Origin: an uncultured Phascolarctobacterium sp.
Lineage (GTDB): Bacteria; Bacillota; Negativicutes; Acidaminococcales; Acidaminococcaceae
NCBI GenBank assembly: GCA_900551745.1
Contig: URXA01000023.1
Coordinates: 1-19,185 of the forward strand
Length of the DNA stretch: 19,185 bases
Direction of reading: 5' to 3'
The notes below the pieces were generated by a model. It did no database searches, was not told the origin of the DNA, and worked only from the letters and a program-made list of their open reading frames with translations. A program made the position numbers and the translations under genes. Shown one piece after another: positions 1 to 6,322 of this stretch. Position 1 is the stretch's first letter. Each line of letters begins with the position of its first letter.

Positions 1-53
<53 letters not shown>

Positions 54-73
54 ATGAAAACTAATTAAGAAAG

Positions 74-158
74 TGGTGGAGAGGGTTGGATTCGAACCAA
101 CGAAGCGAAACGCGGCAGATTTACAGTCTGCTCCCTTTAGCCACTCGGGAACCTCTCC
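74..158 (-). tRNA. tRNA-Tyr (GTA)
   Basis: Minus-strand 85-nt class II tRNA with an extended variable arm. The acceptor strand GGAGAGG pairs with CCTCTCC, the anticodon loop contains GTA, and the T-loop reads TTCGAAT. The 3' CCA is encoded (bases 74-76). It lies 3 nt after tRNA-Thr and 20 nt before tRNA-fMet in the same transcript. Confidence 0.95.
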
Positions 159-161
159 ATT

Positions 162-237
162 TGGAGCTGGCAATAGGACTTGAACCCACAACCTGCTGAT
201 TACAAGTCAGCTGCTCTACCAGTTGAGCTATGCCAGC
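162..237 (-). tRNA. tRNA-Thr (TGT)
   Basis: Minus-strand 76-nt tRNA. The acceptor stem GCTGGCA pairs with TGCCAGC, the D-loop contains GGTAG, the anticodon loop is CTTGTAA (anticodon TGT, threonine), and the T-loop is TTCAAGT. The 3' CCA is encoded (162-164). It is the first gene of the tRNA operon; its 5' end lies about 15 nt from the start site predicted from the consensus promoter at 259-287. Confidence 0.95.
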
Positions 238-258
238 ACTTAATTAGTGACAAGGAAG

Positions 259-287
259 ATTATATATTAACATAATCATTTTGTCAA
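259..287 (-). promoter_or_regulatory. Fully consensus sigma-A promoter of the tRNA operon
   Basis: On the minus strand TTGACA (282-287), a 17-nt spacer and TATAAT (259-264) match the housekeeping consensus at all 12 positions with optimal spacing. The expected start site is near 252, about 15 nt ahead of tRNA-Thr. No convincing terminator for uppP was found in 288-329, so some read-through from uppP into the tRNAs is possible. Confidence 0.9.
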
Positions 288-329
288 CTACTTTTCAATG
301 TAATTCAGTAACTTTTTTTACAAAACTCT

Positions 330-1133
330 TTAAAAGTAAAAGTATGTTAAAGCAGCTACAGCAAGTATGATACGATAATATGCAAAAGATGTCAAGCTAT
401 ATTTATGAAGAAATTTTAAAAACCACAGTACAGACCAGTAAGCAACTACAAAAGCAACTATAAAACCGATTGCCAGCATCTGCAGATCATCGACTGTTAA
501 AATACTTATATTTTTTAAAAGATCATACAAACAGGCTACAAACATCAACGGTACAGCAATCAGAAAAGTATAATTTGCTGCAGTCTCGCGTTTCAAGCCT
601 ACTAAAAGTCCACCTGCCAAAGTACTTCCTGACCTGGAAAATCCAGGCCATAATGAAAGCAGCTGAAACGCACCGACAAGCGCAGCCTGTTTTAGAGATA
701 TCTTATCTATATCATCCAACAATTCTGCCTGTTTATCTTTGGTTTTGTATTCAGCATACATCATTAATAGAGCGCCCAATACCAATCCTATTGCAACTGT
801 AAAAGGAGAAAACAGATATTCTTTAATATATTTATATGCAAAAAAAGCTACACCCATTACAGGCACGATACCAGCGGCTACATGCCACACACTCAGACCT
901 TTATCTACCTGCCAGCCTTCTTTTGTAAAAAATCTGGCAAAACGTTCTTTGTAAATGAAAATAACTGACAGAATCGCCCCCAGCTGTACGAAAACATCAA
1001 AAATATCTGCCGTCGGACCATCAAACCCCAGCATATGACCTACTATAATCATATGACCTGTTGACGATACTGGCAAAAACTCAGTTACACCTTCTACAAA
1101 GCCTACTATTACTGCTATAAGATTCTGATCCAT
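330..1133 (-). CDS. uppP: Undecaprenyl-diphosphatase (UppP/BacA family)
   Basis: This is an integral membrane phosphatase that converts undecaprenyl diphosphate to the monophosphate, recycling the lipid carrier for peptidoglycan and other wall polymers; the family confers bacitracin resistance. The 267 residues match the usual family length. Both signature motifs are visible: EGVTEFLPVSSTGH at about residues 14-27 and PGFSRSGST at 163-171, carrying the conserved Glu, Ser and Arg residues of the active site. The rest is a series of hydrophobic segments consistent with a multi-pass membrane protein. The ATG start follows a GGAAGGAT Shine-Dalgarno-like stretch. It is monocistronic: pfkA upstream ends in a terminator (1262-1297) and uppP has its own promoter (1190-1218). 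A tandem 11-bp repeat just upstream of the -35 could be an operator. Confidence 0.96.
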   Translation of the reverse strand: MDQNLIAVIVGFVEGVTEFLPVSSTGHMIIVGHMLGFDGPTADIFDVFVQLGAILSVIFIYKERFARFFTKEGWQVDKGLSVWHVAAGIVPVMGVAFFAYKYIKEYLFSPFTVAIGLVLGALLMMYAEYKTKDKQAELLDDIDKISLKQAALVGAFQLLSLWPGFSRSGSTLAGGLLVGLKRETAANYTFLIAVPLMFVACLYDLLKNISILTVDDLQMLAIGFIVAFVVAYWSVLWFLKFLHKYSLTSFAYYRIILAVAALTYFYF

Positions 1134-1189
1134 TATAATTATCTATCCTTCCATAATTACCTTATTACATGATTTTTACTAACTTCTAC

Positions 1190-1218
1190 ATTATACAGGT
1201 TATTATTGCTACCGCCAA
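1190..1218 (-). promoter_or_regulatory. Sigma-A promoter of uppP
   Basis: The minus strand reads TTGGCG (1213-1218), a 17-nt spacer, then TATAAT (1190-1195). The -10 is perfect and the -35 matches 4 of 6. The predicted start is near 1183, about 50 nt before the uppP ATG, and the element is downstream of the pfkA terminator, so uppP is transcribed independently. Confidence 0.75.
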
Positions 1219-1230
1219 GTTTAATTATAT

Positions 1231-1252
1231 AAATTTACCTGAAATTTACCTG
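1231..1252. repeat. Perfect tandem 11-bp direct repeat upstream of the uppP promoter
   Basis: The plus strand has aaatttacctg twice, back to back (1231-1241 and 1242-1252), and the next two bases (AA) continue the match. The 11-bp period is about one helical turn, and the pair lies 12 to 34 bp upstream of the uppP -35, a typical position for a response-regulator site. It resembles the 6-bp repeats with 5-bp spacing of PhoP/PhoB-type boxes, but no regulator can be assigned from sequence. Confidence 0.45.
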
Positions 1253-1261
1253 AATAACAAC

Positions 1262-1297
1262 AAAGAAAAGGACAGCGGCGTCCATTTCCGCTGTCCT
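1262..1297 (-). terminator. Rho-independent terminator after pfkA
   Basis: A perfect 10-bp stem (AGGACAGCGG at 1269-1278 with CCGCTGTCCT at 1288-1297) with a 9-nt loop is followed on the minus strand by a T-rich run TTTTCTTTG. It lies about 45 nt after the pfkA stop codon and separates that operon from uppP. Confidence 0.85.
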
Positions 1298-1343
1298 CTG
1301 AATGTTGCTGTAAACTAAAAGTTCTTTTATTTGACTTACTAAG

Positions 1344-2438
1344 TCAGTCGCCAAAACATAAGCCCATTTGACGTCCTGTGCGAATTATATCGCTGTCTAC
1401 TGGTACTAACCGTGGCTCGGAGGCAACCTTCTCAATAGGCTCCGTAACGATCTTATCGTTTTGCAGTGATACCATAACGTTATATTCCTTGCGCATGCAA
1501 GCTTCGACCGCTGCTACACCATAACGCGTAGAAAGGACTCTGTCGAAAGGTGTAGGCGTGCCGCCTCTTTGTAGATAACCTAATACAGTACACCGCGATT
1601 CGATACCCGTTTTTTCCTCTATCTCGCGAACCAGTTTTTCCCCTGCTCCTCCGAGACGGATGGGCTCGAAGCTGCCCTTGACCATGCGTGCGATCGACAT
1701 TTCACCGCCCACAGGCCGTGCCCCTTCAGCTACAACAATAATACTGAATTGTTTCCCAGCTGCCTGGCGGGCCCTGATTTTTCCGACAACCGAGTTGATA
1801 CTGTAAGGTATCTCCGGTATCAAAATAACGTCTGCTCCACCGGCTATGCCGGAATGCAATGCGATCCAACCAGCATATCGTCCCATAACTTCAAGCGCCA
1901 TAACGCGATGATGGGATTCTGCCGTTGTATGGATCCTATCCAAAGCTTCCGTAGCCATCGCCATTGCTGTGTCAAAACCAAAAGTACGTTCTGTACACGG
2001 AAGGTCGTTATCGATCGTTTTAGGTACCCCTACGACCTTTACTCCGCATTCTTTAGCCAGCCTTGCAGCTATATTTAAGCTGCCGTCTCCGCCGATAACC
2101 ACTAAAGCTTCAATACCATGTTTTTCAAGATTAGCCAATACTTCCGCACGTTTATCATAATAAACCAATTCCCCGTTTTCTTCTACTGCAAATTTAAAGG
2201 GATTGTCGCGGTTAGTTGTTCCAAGAATTGTTCCGCCCCTAGGCAGAATACCTGAAACATCTTTGTAATCCATCCTTCCCATCCGGCCTGTAACCAGACC
2301 ATTGAAACCATTTTCTATGCCAAATATCTCATATCCATTATTAAGAGCTGTTTTCACTACCGCCCTGATAACTGCGTTTAAACCCGGGCAATCGCCGCCG
2401 CCAGTCAAAACCGCCAGTTTTTTCTTTGCTTGGCTCAT
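1344..2438 (-). CDS. pfkA: 6-phosphofructokinase, probably ATP-dependent
   Basis: This cytoplasmic glycolytic enzyme phosphorylates fructose 6-phosphate to fructose 1,6-bisphosphate. Visible motifs are GGGDCPGLNA at 13-22, GGDGS at 116-120, PKTIDND at 139-145 (catalytic Asp region) and MGRYAGW at 185-191. The 364 residues exceed the roughly 320 of the E. coli/Bacillus enzyme and fit the longer group that includes actinobacterial enzymes. The Gly in GGDGS (Asp in PPi-dependent enzymes) argues for ATP as donor, while the Lys of PKTIDND is typical of PPi enzymes; this Gly/Lys combination is known in ATP-dependent actinobacterial PFKs. Donor assignment is therefore inference. The start follows GAGG with 6-nt spacing. 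It lies 15 nt after the BrxF-like gene with no promoter between, so the two are co-transcribed, apparently from the sigma-H-type promoter at 2978-3004. Confidence 0.95.
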   Translation of the reverse strand: MSQAKKKLAVLTGGGDCPGLNAVIRAVVKTALNNGYEIFGIENGFNGLVTGRMGRMDYKDVSGILPRGGTILGTTNRDNPFKFAVEENGELVYYDKRAEVLANLEKHGIEALVVIGGDGSLNIAARLAKECGVKVVGVPKTIDNDLPCTERTFGFDTAMAMATEALDRIHTTAESHHRVMALEVMGRYAGWIALHSGIAGGADVILIPEIPYSINSVVGKIRARQAAGKQFSIIVVAEGARPVGGEMSIARMVKGSFEPIRLGGAGEKLVREIEEKTGIESRCTVLGYLQRGGTPTPFDRVLSTRYGVAAVEACMRKEYNVMVSLQNDKIVTEPIEKVASEPRLVPVDSDIIRTGRQMGLCFGD

Positions 2439-2453
2439 TACTTACCTCGCTTT

Positions 2454-2915
2454 TCAATCAACGTTCCAAACCGTAAAACCTTCCGAACTGATACGGATTG
2501 ATTCCGTTCCATCAAATTTATCATAACAGAGTTTTCCTTCTTCAAGGTAACCCGGCCAAGCTGTTACAATCACAAATTTTTCACTGAGTTTATGCAGCAA
2601 AACATCAACATCAATATGAAACACCGGTACGAACAGTGTCTGCAGACGATCCAACAAAATAACTTCGCTGTCATATCCTTCCAATATGTCTGCCATCATC
2701 TCAGGTGCTTTTGCCTGACGTTCTCCAGGAGGAACCTCCAAAAATTTTTCAGTAATTAAAAGGCGGCAATCGATGTAATCCCATTTTTTCTCTTCAGCAG
2801 CTTCACGTAATACTTTACTTTTACCGCTACCCGGTTTACCTGTTACGATAACTACTTTTACATCGTGATCTTTAACGCCTTCTACAATTTTTACAAATTC
2901 TTCTACTTGGCTCAT
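2454..2915 (-). CDS. BrxF-like P-loop NTPase, orphan
   Basis: A small P-loop protein of 153 residues. It has a Walker A motif GKPGSGKS (26-33), a conserved-looking ERQAKAP segment (65-71), a hydrophobic strand ending VILLDR (85-90) as a Walker B candidate, and an AWPG motif (119-122) followed by a Gly-Leu-Cys-Tyr stretch. This pattern resembles BrxF, the small P-loop component annotated in BREX-3 phage-defence systems; the assignment is from memory of the family and is moderate. No other BREX gene (methylase, PglZ, BrxC, helicase) is in the window. The start is set by GGGAGG, 8 nt ahead of the ATG at 2915; an upstream GTG at 2960 would add 15 residues but lacks a good ribosome binding site. 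It is first in an operon with pfkA, 15 nt apart, behind a sigma-H-type promoter. Its function is unknown; a nucleotide-dependent regulatory or stress role is only a guess. Confidence 0.75.
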   Translation of the reverse strand: MSQVEEFVKIVEGVKDHDVKVVIVTGKPGSGKSKVLREAAEEKKWDYIDCRLLITEKFLEVPPGERQAKAPEMMADILEGYDSEVILLDRLQTLFVPVFHIDVDVLLHKLSEKFVIVTAWPGYLEEGKLCYDKFDGTESIRISSEGFTVWNVD

Positions 2916-2931
2916 GTCCATTACCTCCCAA

Positions 2932-2946
2932 TTACGCTCAGCGTAA
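2932..2946. repeat. Perfect 7-1-7 palindrome in the leader of the BrxF-like gene
   Basis: TTACGCT, one central base, then AGCGTAA. It sits about 25-40 nt downstream of the predicted sigma-H start site and immediately upstream of the GGGAGG ribosome binding site. It could be a repressor operator or a small RNA hairpin controlling translation. No regulator is identifiable. Confidence 0.5.
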
Positions 2947-2977
2947 AATTTGCCCTTCACTTTCTAGTTACTGCTAT

Positions 2978-3004
2978 ATTCGCTGTTTGTTTATGAAATC
3001 CTTT
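2978..3004 (-). promoter_or_regulatory. Predicted sigma-H (Spo0H) promoter of the BrxF-like/pfkA operon
   Basis: The minus strand reads AAAGGATTT (2996-3004), 11 nt, then AGCGAAT (2978-2984) followed by AT. This fits the Bacillus sigma-H consensus RnAGGAwWW - 11/12 nt - RnnGAATww at every defined position. No sigma-A promoter of comparable quality lies between the sigH terminator and the gene. The gene upstream is sigH itself. The predicted start is near 2971, giving a leader of about 55 nt. Confidence 0.75.
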
Positions 3005-3043
3005 AAAAAAATAACATCATTCAGAAAAATCTAAATGATGTTA
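3005..3043 (-). terminator. Rho-independent terminator after sigH
   Basis: A 10-bp stem (taacatcatt at 3012-3021 with aatgatgtta at 3034-3043) and 12-nt loop are followed on the minus strand by seven T. It starts 27 nt beyond the sigH stop codon and abuts the sigma-H-type promoter of the next operon. Confidence 0.85.
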
Positions 3044-3070
3044 CTATTTTGTTTCACATTTATCAATTTA

Positions 3071-3796
3071 TTAATCACGTTTACGATGACTGAACCGTTC
3101 ACTGGGATCAATAGCTAAAAGACCACTGTAAACCTCGCTCAGATCAGTGTTATCATTACGATTTGTAATGTACTTTTCTAATTTGCGTTTGACTCTCTGC
3201 AGAGCATTGTCAATCGATTTAATATGCCGATCCAGTTCAACGGCAATTTCCTGATAAGACTTGCCATCCAGATAACTCATCAAAACCTTCCACTCAAGAT
3301 CACTGAGAATATTATTCATCTTATTCTCAATATCAGCAAATTCTTCCCTGCTGATAATCATATCTTCAGGATTAGCAACTTTGACACCAGAAATAATGTC
3401 CAACAACGTTCTATCAGAATCTTCTTCATAAATAGGCTTATTTAAAGAAACATATGAATTAAGAGGGATATGCTTCTGCCTGGTAGCCGTTTTAATAGCA
3501 GTAATAATCTGTCGAGTAACGCACAATTCAGCAAAAGCTCTGAATGATGACAGTTTGTCGCCGCGAAAATCACGGATAGCTTTATAAAGACCAATCATGC
3601 CTTCCTGAATAATATCCTCGCGTTCGGCACCTATTAAAAAATAGCTCCTGGCTTTAGCCCGCACAAAATTACGGTATTTATGCAAAAGATATTCCTGGGC
3701 AAGCGCGTTATCTTCTTGTTTAGCCTTTAAGACGACATCTTCATCCGCCATGTTTTCAAAAGCAGCATAGGGATTATATGGCGTTTCCGTACTCAT
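3071..3796 (-). CDS. sigH: RNA polymerase sigma factor SigH (Spo0H)
   Basis: This sigma-70-family factor directs transition-state and early sporulation transcription in Bacillota. Region 2 is nearly identical to the Bacillus protein: RNFVRAKARSYFLIGA, then EDIIQEGMIGLYKAIRDF, and downstream TRQIITAIKTATRQKHIPL. Region 4 contains SYQEIAVELDRHIKSIDNAL, the helix-turn-helix that contacts the -35. From the chosen ATG it has 241 residues, longer than the roughly 218 of B. subtilis because of extensions at both ends. The start is the ATG at 3796, 8 nt after GGAGG; an in-frame GTG at 3802 is only 2 nt from that site. It is transcribed from its own sigma-A promoter (3846-3874) just after rae1, and possibly also by read-through of the long operon. 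A likely target promoter lies directly downstream. The presence of SigH alone does not prove that the organism sporulates. Confidence 0.97.
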   Translation of the reverse strand: MSTETPYNPYAAFENMADEDVVLKAKQEDNALAQEYLLHKYRNFVRAKARSYFLIGAEREDIIQEGMIGLYKAIRDFRGDKLSSFRAFAELCVTRQIITAIKTATRQKHIPLNSYVSLNKPIYEEDSDRTLLDIISGVKVANPEDMIISREEFADIENKMNNILSDLEWKVLMSYLDGKSYQEIAVELDRHIKSIDNALQRVKRKLEKYITNRNDNTDLSEVYSGLLAIDPSERFSHRKRD

Positions 3797-3811
3797 TGGC
3801 ACAACCTCCGT

Positions 3812-3827
3812 TTCCTAGGAATTTCCT
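3812..3827. repeat. Overlapping palindromes in the sigH leader
   Basis: TTCCTAGGAA (3812-3821, a perfect 10-bp palindrome) overlaps AGGAATTTCCT (3817-3827, arms of 5 around one base). Both lie between the predicted sigH start site (near 3838) and its GGAGG ribosome binding site (3805-3809). They could form an operator or alternative RNA hairpins next to the ribosome binding site. Confidence 0.4.
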
Positions 3828-3845
3828 GCATCTGTCAGCTTTTTC

Positions 3846-3874
3846 ATTATACTCCATACTTATGCCAGCGTCAA
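3846..3874 (-). promoter_or_regulatory. Sigma-A promoter of sigH
   Basis: On the minus strand TTGACG (3869-3874), a 17-nt spacer and TATAAT (3846-3851). Eleven of 12 positions match the consensus. The -35 begins only 3 nt beyond the rae1 stop codon. The predicted start is near 3838, about 42 nt before the sigH ATG. Confidence 0.85.
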
Positions 3875-3877
3875 TTT

Positions 3878-4393
3878 TTAGGTATTACGCCGCAGTTTTT
3901 CAAAATGATCCAGAATATGCTCCTGCAGTCTGCCGCCAAGTTCATTACGTCCCAGGCCCCCGGCCAGTCGTTCGCTGCGCTGTGCGATCTGTTTTTTTGT
4001 AAGCAGATATTCTTCACGAAATTCACGTGCAGAAATCCTGTAGGCCCCACTTCCTAAAACATTCAGCTGTTCTGCATAGTCACTGGTCACAACAAAACCA
4101 CTGTTTCCACTCTTAACAAGGTCATACACGCGTCGTTCAATCCACGAATCAGCGGTTTCACCTTCATTTGTGAAAACAATCTCCAAATCTCCGTTTTTTT
4201 CTAATGATGCAACTCCCTGTACTTCCTGGGCATCAAAAACAACAATTCCCGAATATCCCTTAAACGCTATATACTCGGCTAATTTTTCTTTTAAAAGTTC
4301 GCGGGCATGCTCAAGGTTCTCTTCACGGAATTTACGAAAATCCTGCCAACTGTTGATAACATTGTAACCGTCCACTACAAGCCATTCTTTCAT
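3878..4393 (-). CDS. rae1: Rae1/YacP ribosome-associated endoribonuclease (NYN domain)
   Basis: This 171-residue protein belongs to the NYN/PIN-fold YacP family. B. subtilis Rae1 enters the ribosomal A site and cleaves mRNA in a translation-dependent way. Expected acidic motifs are visible: VVDGYNVIN at residues 6-14, VVFDAQE near 52, the NEGETADSWIER segment around 96-107, and VVTSDYAEQ after it. A basic C-terminal tail (KKQIAQRSERLAGGLGR) follows. The ATG is 3 nt after the rlmB stop and has only a weak GGCGGG element within the rlmB end, so translational coupling is likely. The rlmB-rae1-sigH order is the same as in B. subtilis. Confidence 0.93.
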   Translation of the reverse strand: MKEWLVVDGYNVINSWQDFRKFREENLEHARELLKEKLAEYIAFKGYSGIVVFDAQEVQGVASLEKNGDLEIVFTNEGETADSWIERRVYDLVKSGNSGFVVTSDYAEQLNVLGSGAYRISAREFREEYLLTKKQIAQRSERLAGGLGRNELGGRLQEHILDHFEKLRRNT

Positions 4394-4396
4394 AAT

Positions 4397-5143
4397 TTAA
4401 ACGCCCGCCTGCACCCGGCGCTGACGTACTACCTCATAAAGCAAAACGGCACCTGCCGCCGACGCATTCAGTGAAGAAACTCCACCCTGCATCGGCAGAC
4501 TGACAATGATATCACACTTCTCTTTTACAAGGCGTCCCAGTCCTTTTCCTTCAGCACCAACTACAATGACCATCGGGCCAGTCAAATTACTTTTGTAATA
4601 ATCCTCGCCATTCATATCCGCACCGGCAATCCAAAAACCAAGTTTTTTCAATTCTTCAATCGTCTGCGGAATGTTACCAATTTGAACTACTGGGACATAT
4701 TCAACAGCGCCGGCAGAAATTTTCGCTACCACAGCATTTAGCGGGCAGCTGCGCCGCTTGGGAAGCAGCACACCATGTACGCCTGCAGCATCCGCTGTTC
4801 TAATCAGCGCTCCCACATTCTGCGGATCCTGCAGCTCATCAAGCAGCAGCAAAAAAGGCGTTTCACCTTTCTCTTTTGCCAACGCCAAAACCTCTTCCAA
4901 ACTATGAAAGCGAATAGGCGCTGCTAAAGCGATAAAACCCTGATGCCGCAGGCCATCTGCCAGTTTATCCAATCTTTCAGCTTTACAAAATTCCAAAACT
5001 ACGCCCGCAGTCTTCGCCAGGCCAATAATCTCACTGACACTACCGCCTTTGATTCCATCCTGCACCAACAGTTTATTAATAGATCTGCCGCTGCGCAAGG
5101 CTTCTGTTACAGAATTGCGTCCGGCAAGAATTTCTTCAGACAT
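4397..5143 (-). CDS. rlmB: 23S rRNA (guanosine-2'-O)-methyltransferase RlmB/TrmH family
   Basis: This SPOUT-class enzyme uses S-adenosylmethionine to methylate the 2'-OH of a guanosine in 23S rRNA (G2251 in E. coli). Its 248 residues are typical. An N-terminal substrate-binding domain begins IAGRN-like (ILAGRNSVTEAL, 5-16). The SPOUT motifs follow: DPQNVGALIRTADAAG (106-121, motif 1), VVGAEGKGLGRLV near 195 (motif 2), and LPMQGGVSSLNASAAGA near 217 (motif 3). The start is the ATG after AGGAGG. It lies 15 nt downstream of thyX and 3 nt upstream of rae1. The exact nucleotide target is inferred from family and locus conservation; other TrmH-family 2'-O-methyltransferases look similar. Confidence 0.93.
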   Translation of the reverse strand: MSEEILAGRNSVTEALRSGRSINKLLVQDGIKGGSVSEIIGLAKTAGVVLEFCKAERLDKLADGLRHQGFIALAAPIRFHSLEEVLALAKEKGETPFLLLLDELQDPQNVGALIRTADAAGVHGVLLPKRRSCPLNAVVAKISAGAVEYVPVVQIGNIPQTIEELKKLGFWIAGADMNGEDYYKSNLTGPMVIVVGAEGKGLGRLVKEKCDIIVSLPMQGGVSSLNASAAGAVLLYEVVRQRRVQAGV

Positions 5144-5158
5144 AGCTCCTCCTAATTA

Positions 5159-5854
5159 TCACTGTTGTTTTTGTTTTGCCGCTAAAATAGCGTCCAAACG
5201 TCCGCAGCTCATTGCACCTTCTCTGCAGATACCTTCACTTACGCAAGTAGGACCGGCATTTTCAAATAATACCGGTGCGGCTTTTTTACATTCAGCCAGC
5301 ATTTTTTCTGCAAGCTGCCTAATCTCCCACTGGGCACGATTGCAGCAGCGCAGGCTAAAGAAATTCATCAAAGACCTAACATTAAATGTTGCCACAATTT
5401 TAGTTTCAGCCGCATTAGGAAGTACATAACGGGCATCCTCTGCCGGGATTCCAAATTCATCAGTAAATTCATTATACCTAGCCTGAATATCAGCCATAAG
5501 CTGTTCAAACTTAGCTTTTGCCTCAGGCCTTGCGGAAATAGTAGGAGGCATAATAGTTTCAAAATCATGCTCTTTTACATAACGCTGCGATTGCTGTGAA
5601 TAAGAAGCGATACGGTGACGCACCAGCTGATGTGTCAATACTCTGGAAACTCCTTCTATAGCGAAAGTAAATGTAACATGTTCCAATGTCGAAAAATGCC
5701 CCATTTCCACAAGTTTGCGTACCAATTTTGCTGCCTGTTCGTCAGACATTTTTTCTTCAAGCTGTGCGGCACCAATGGGAGAATAGCATAGACGTGCACT
5801 CATGGCTACTGTCTTTTCCGGTTCCGGTGTGTGTCTAAGTAATTTTACTTCCAT
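5159..5854 (-). CDS. thyX: FAD-dependent thymidylate synthase
   Basis: This enzyme makes dTMP from dUMP using methylene-tetrahydrofolate and reduced FAD/NADPH, the alternative to ThyA. The ThyX signature RHR-X7-S is complete: RHRIASYSQQSQRY at 79-92. Other family segments are GHFSTLEHVTFTF (52-64), the YVLPNAAETK stretch, and a C-terminal RSLMNFFSLR motif that closes the active site. Its 231 residues are close to the usual length. The ATG follows AAGGGTGA, which is also the end of mrnC, 6 nt upstream, so the two are tightly coupled. The gene is not part of this cluster in B. subtilis; its presence between rRNA-processing genes is a lineage trait or a later insertion. Base composition looks like that of its neighbours. 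Confidence 0.96.
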   Translation of the reverse strand: MEVKLLRHTPEPEKTVAMSARLCYSPIGAAQLEEKMSDEQAAKLVRKLVEMGHFSTLEHVTFTFAIEGVSRVLTHQLVRHRIASYSQQSQRYVKEHDFETIMPPTISARPEAKAKFEQLMADIQARYNEFTDEFGIPAEDARYVLPNAAETKIVATFNVRSLMNFFSLRCCNRAQWEIRQLAEKMLAECKKAAPVLFENAGPTCVSEGICREGAMSCGRLDAILAAKQKQQ

Positions 5855-5860
5855 GTCAAT

Positions 5861-6322
5861 TCACCCTTTCTTCTGCATGGCCTCAGAAATAATTACAAAA
5901 GAACGCTCCAATATCTCCTCCAGGCGTTCTTCCTTGTCGCTCAAAAATAACCAGCCCAACAGTGCTTCAAATGCTGTTCCCATACGATATTGATGTACGG
6001 AAGCGCTTTTAGGAACCATTGATTTAGTATTACGGCCGCGTCTGGCGATATAAGCTTCTTCTTCCGTCAATTCCGGCAGCAAAACCTCCATTGCATTCGC
6101 CTGCATAACCGCCGATACCATTTTTGAACCCAGATCATGTATAACGCGCACCTGCCCTGAGGTTGGCAGCAGCCGCAACCTTACATAAAGAGAAAAAACA
6201 ACATCACCGATATACGCCAAAAGTATCGGATTCAGTTGTTTCGGTTCTCCATAAGTCAGCCCGGCAGCCGTACAGGCTGCCAAAGCATGAGCTTTTATTT
6301 GTTGATATTGTTCAAATTTCAC
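5861..6322 (-). CDS. mrnC: Mini-ribonuclease 3
   Basis: This is a dimeric RNase III-like endonuclease that lacks the dsRNA-binding domain and matures 23S rRNA in Bacillota. Visible are the catalytic segment LLAYIGDVVFSLYVR (with the conserved Asp), the RGRNTKSMVPKSASV stretch, and the second acidic segment FEALLGWLFL. The start is uncertain. A GTG at 6322 overlaps the cysS stop as GTGA (4-nt overlap), suggesting translational coupling and giving about 153 residues. An upstream TTG at 6334 would give 157 with a 16-nt overlap. Neither has a strong ribosome binding site. The gltX-cysS-mrnC-rlmB order parallels B. subtilis. Confidence 0.92.
   Translation of the reverse strand: MKFEQYQQIKAHALAACTAAGLTYGEPKQLNPILLAYIGDVVFSLYVRLRLLPTSGQVRVIHDLGSKMVSAVMQANAMEVLLPELTEEEAYIARRGRNTKSMVPKSASVHQYRMGTAFEALLGWLFLSDKEERLEEILERSFVIISEAMQKKG

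Noticed and set aside
470..802. Plus-strand open frames of 60 to 158 codons opposite uppP, gltX, clpC and other genes.
   Set aside because: All lie antisense to well-supported genes, have no recognisable motifs and lack ribosome binding sites; they are by-products of codon use.
2916..2960. Longer N-terminus for the BrxF-like protein from a GTG at 2960.
   Set aside because: The GTG has no good ribosome binding site, while the ATG at 2915 has GGGAGG at 8 nt. The extension would also span the leader palindrome.
3822..3834. GCAGGAAAT on the minus strand in the sigH leader matches the sigma-H -35 consensus, suggesting autoregulation of sigH.
   Set aside because: No RnnGAAT follows at 11 or 12 nt; the sequence there is the ribosome binding site. 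The match is probably chance, and a clear sigma-A promoter lies upstream.
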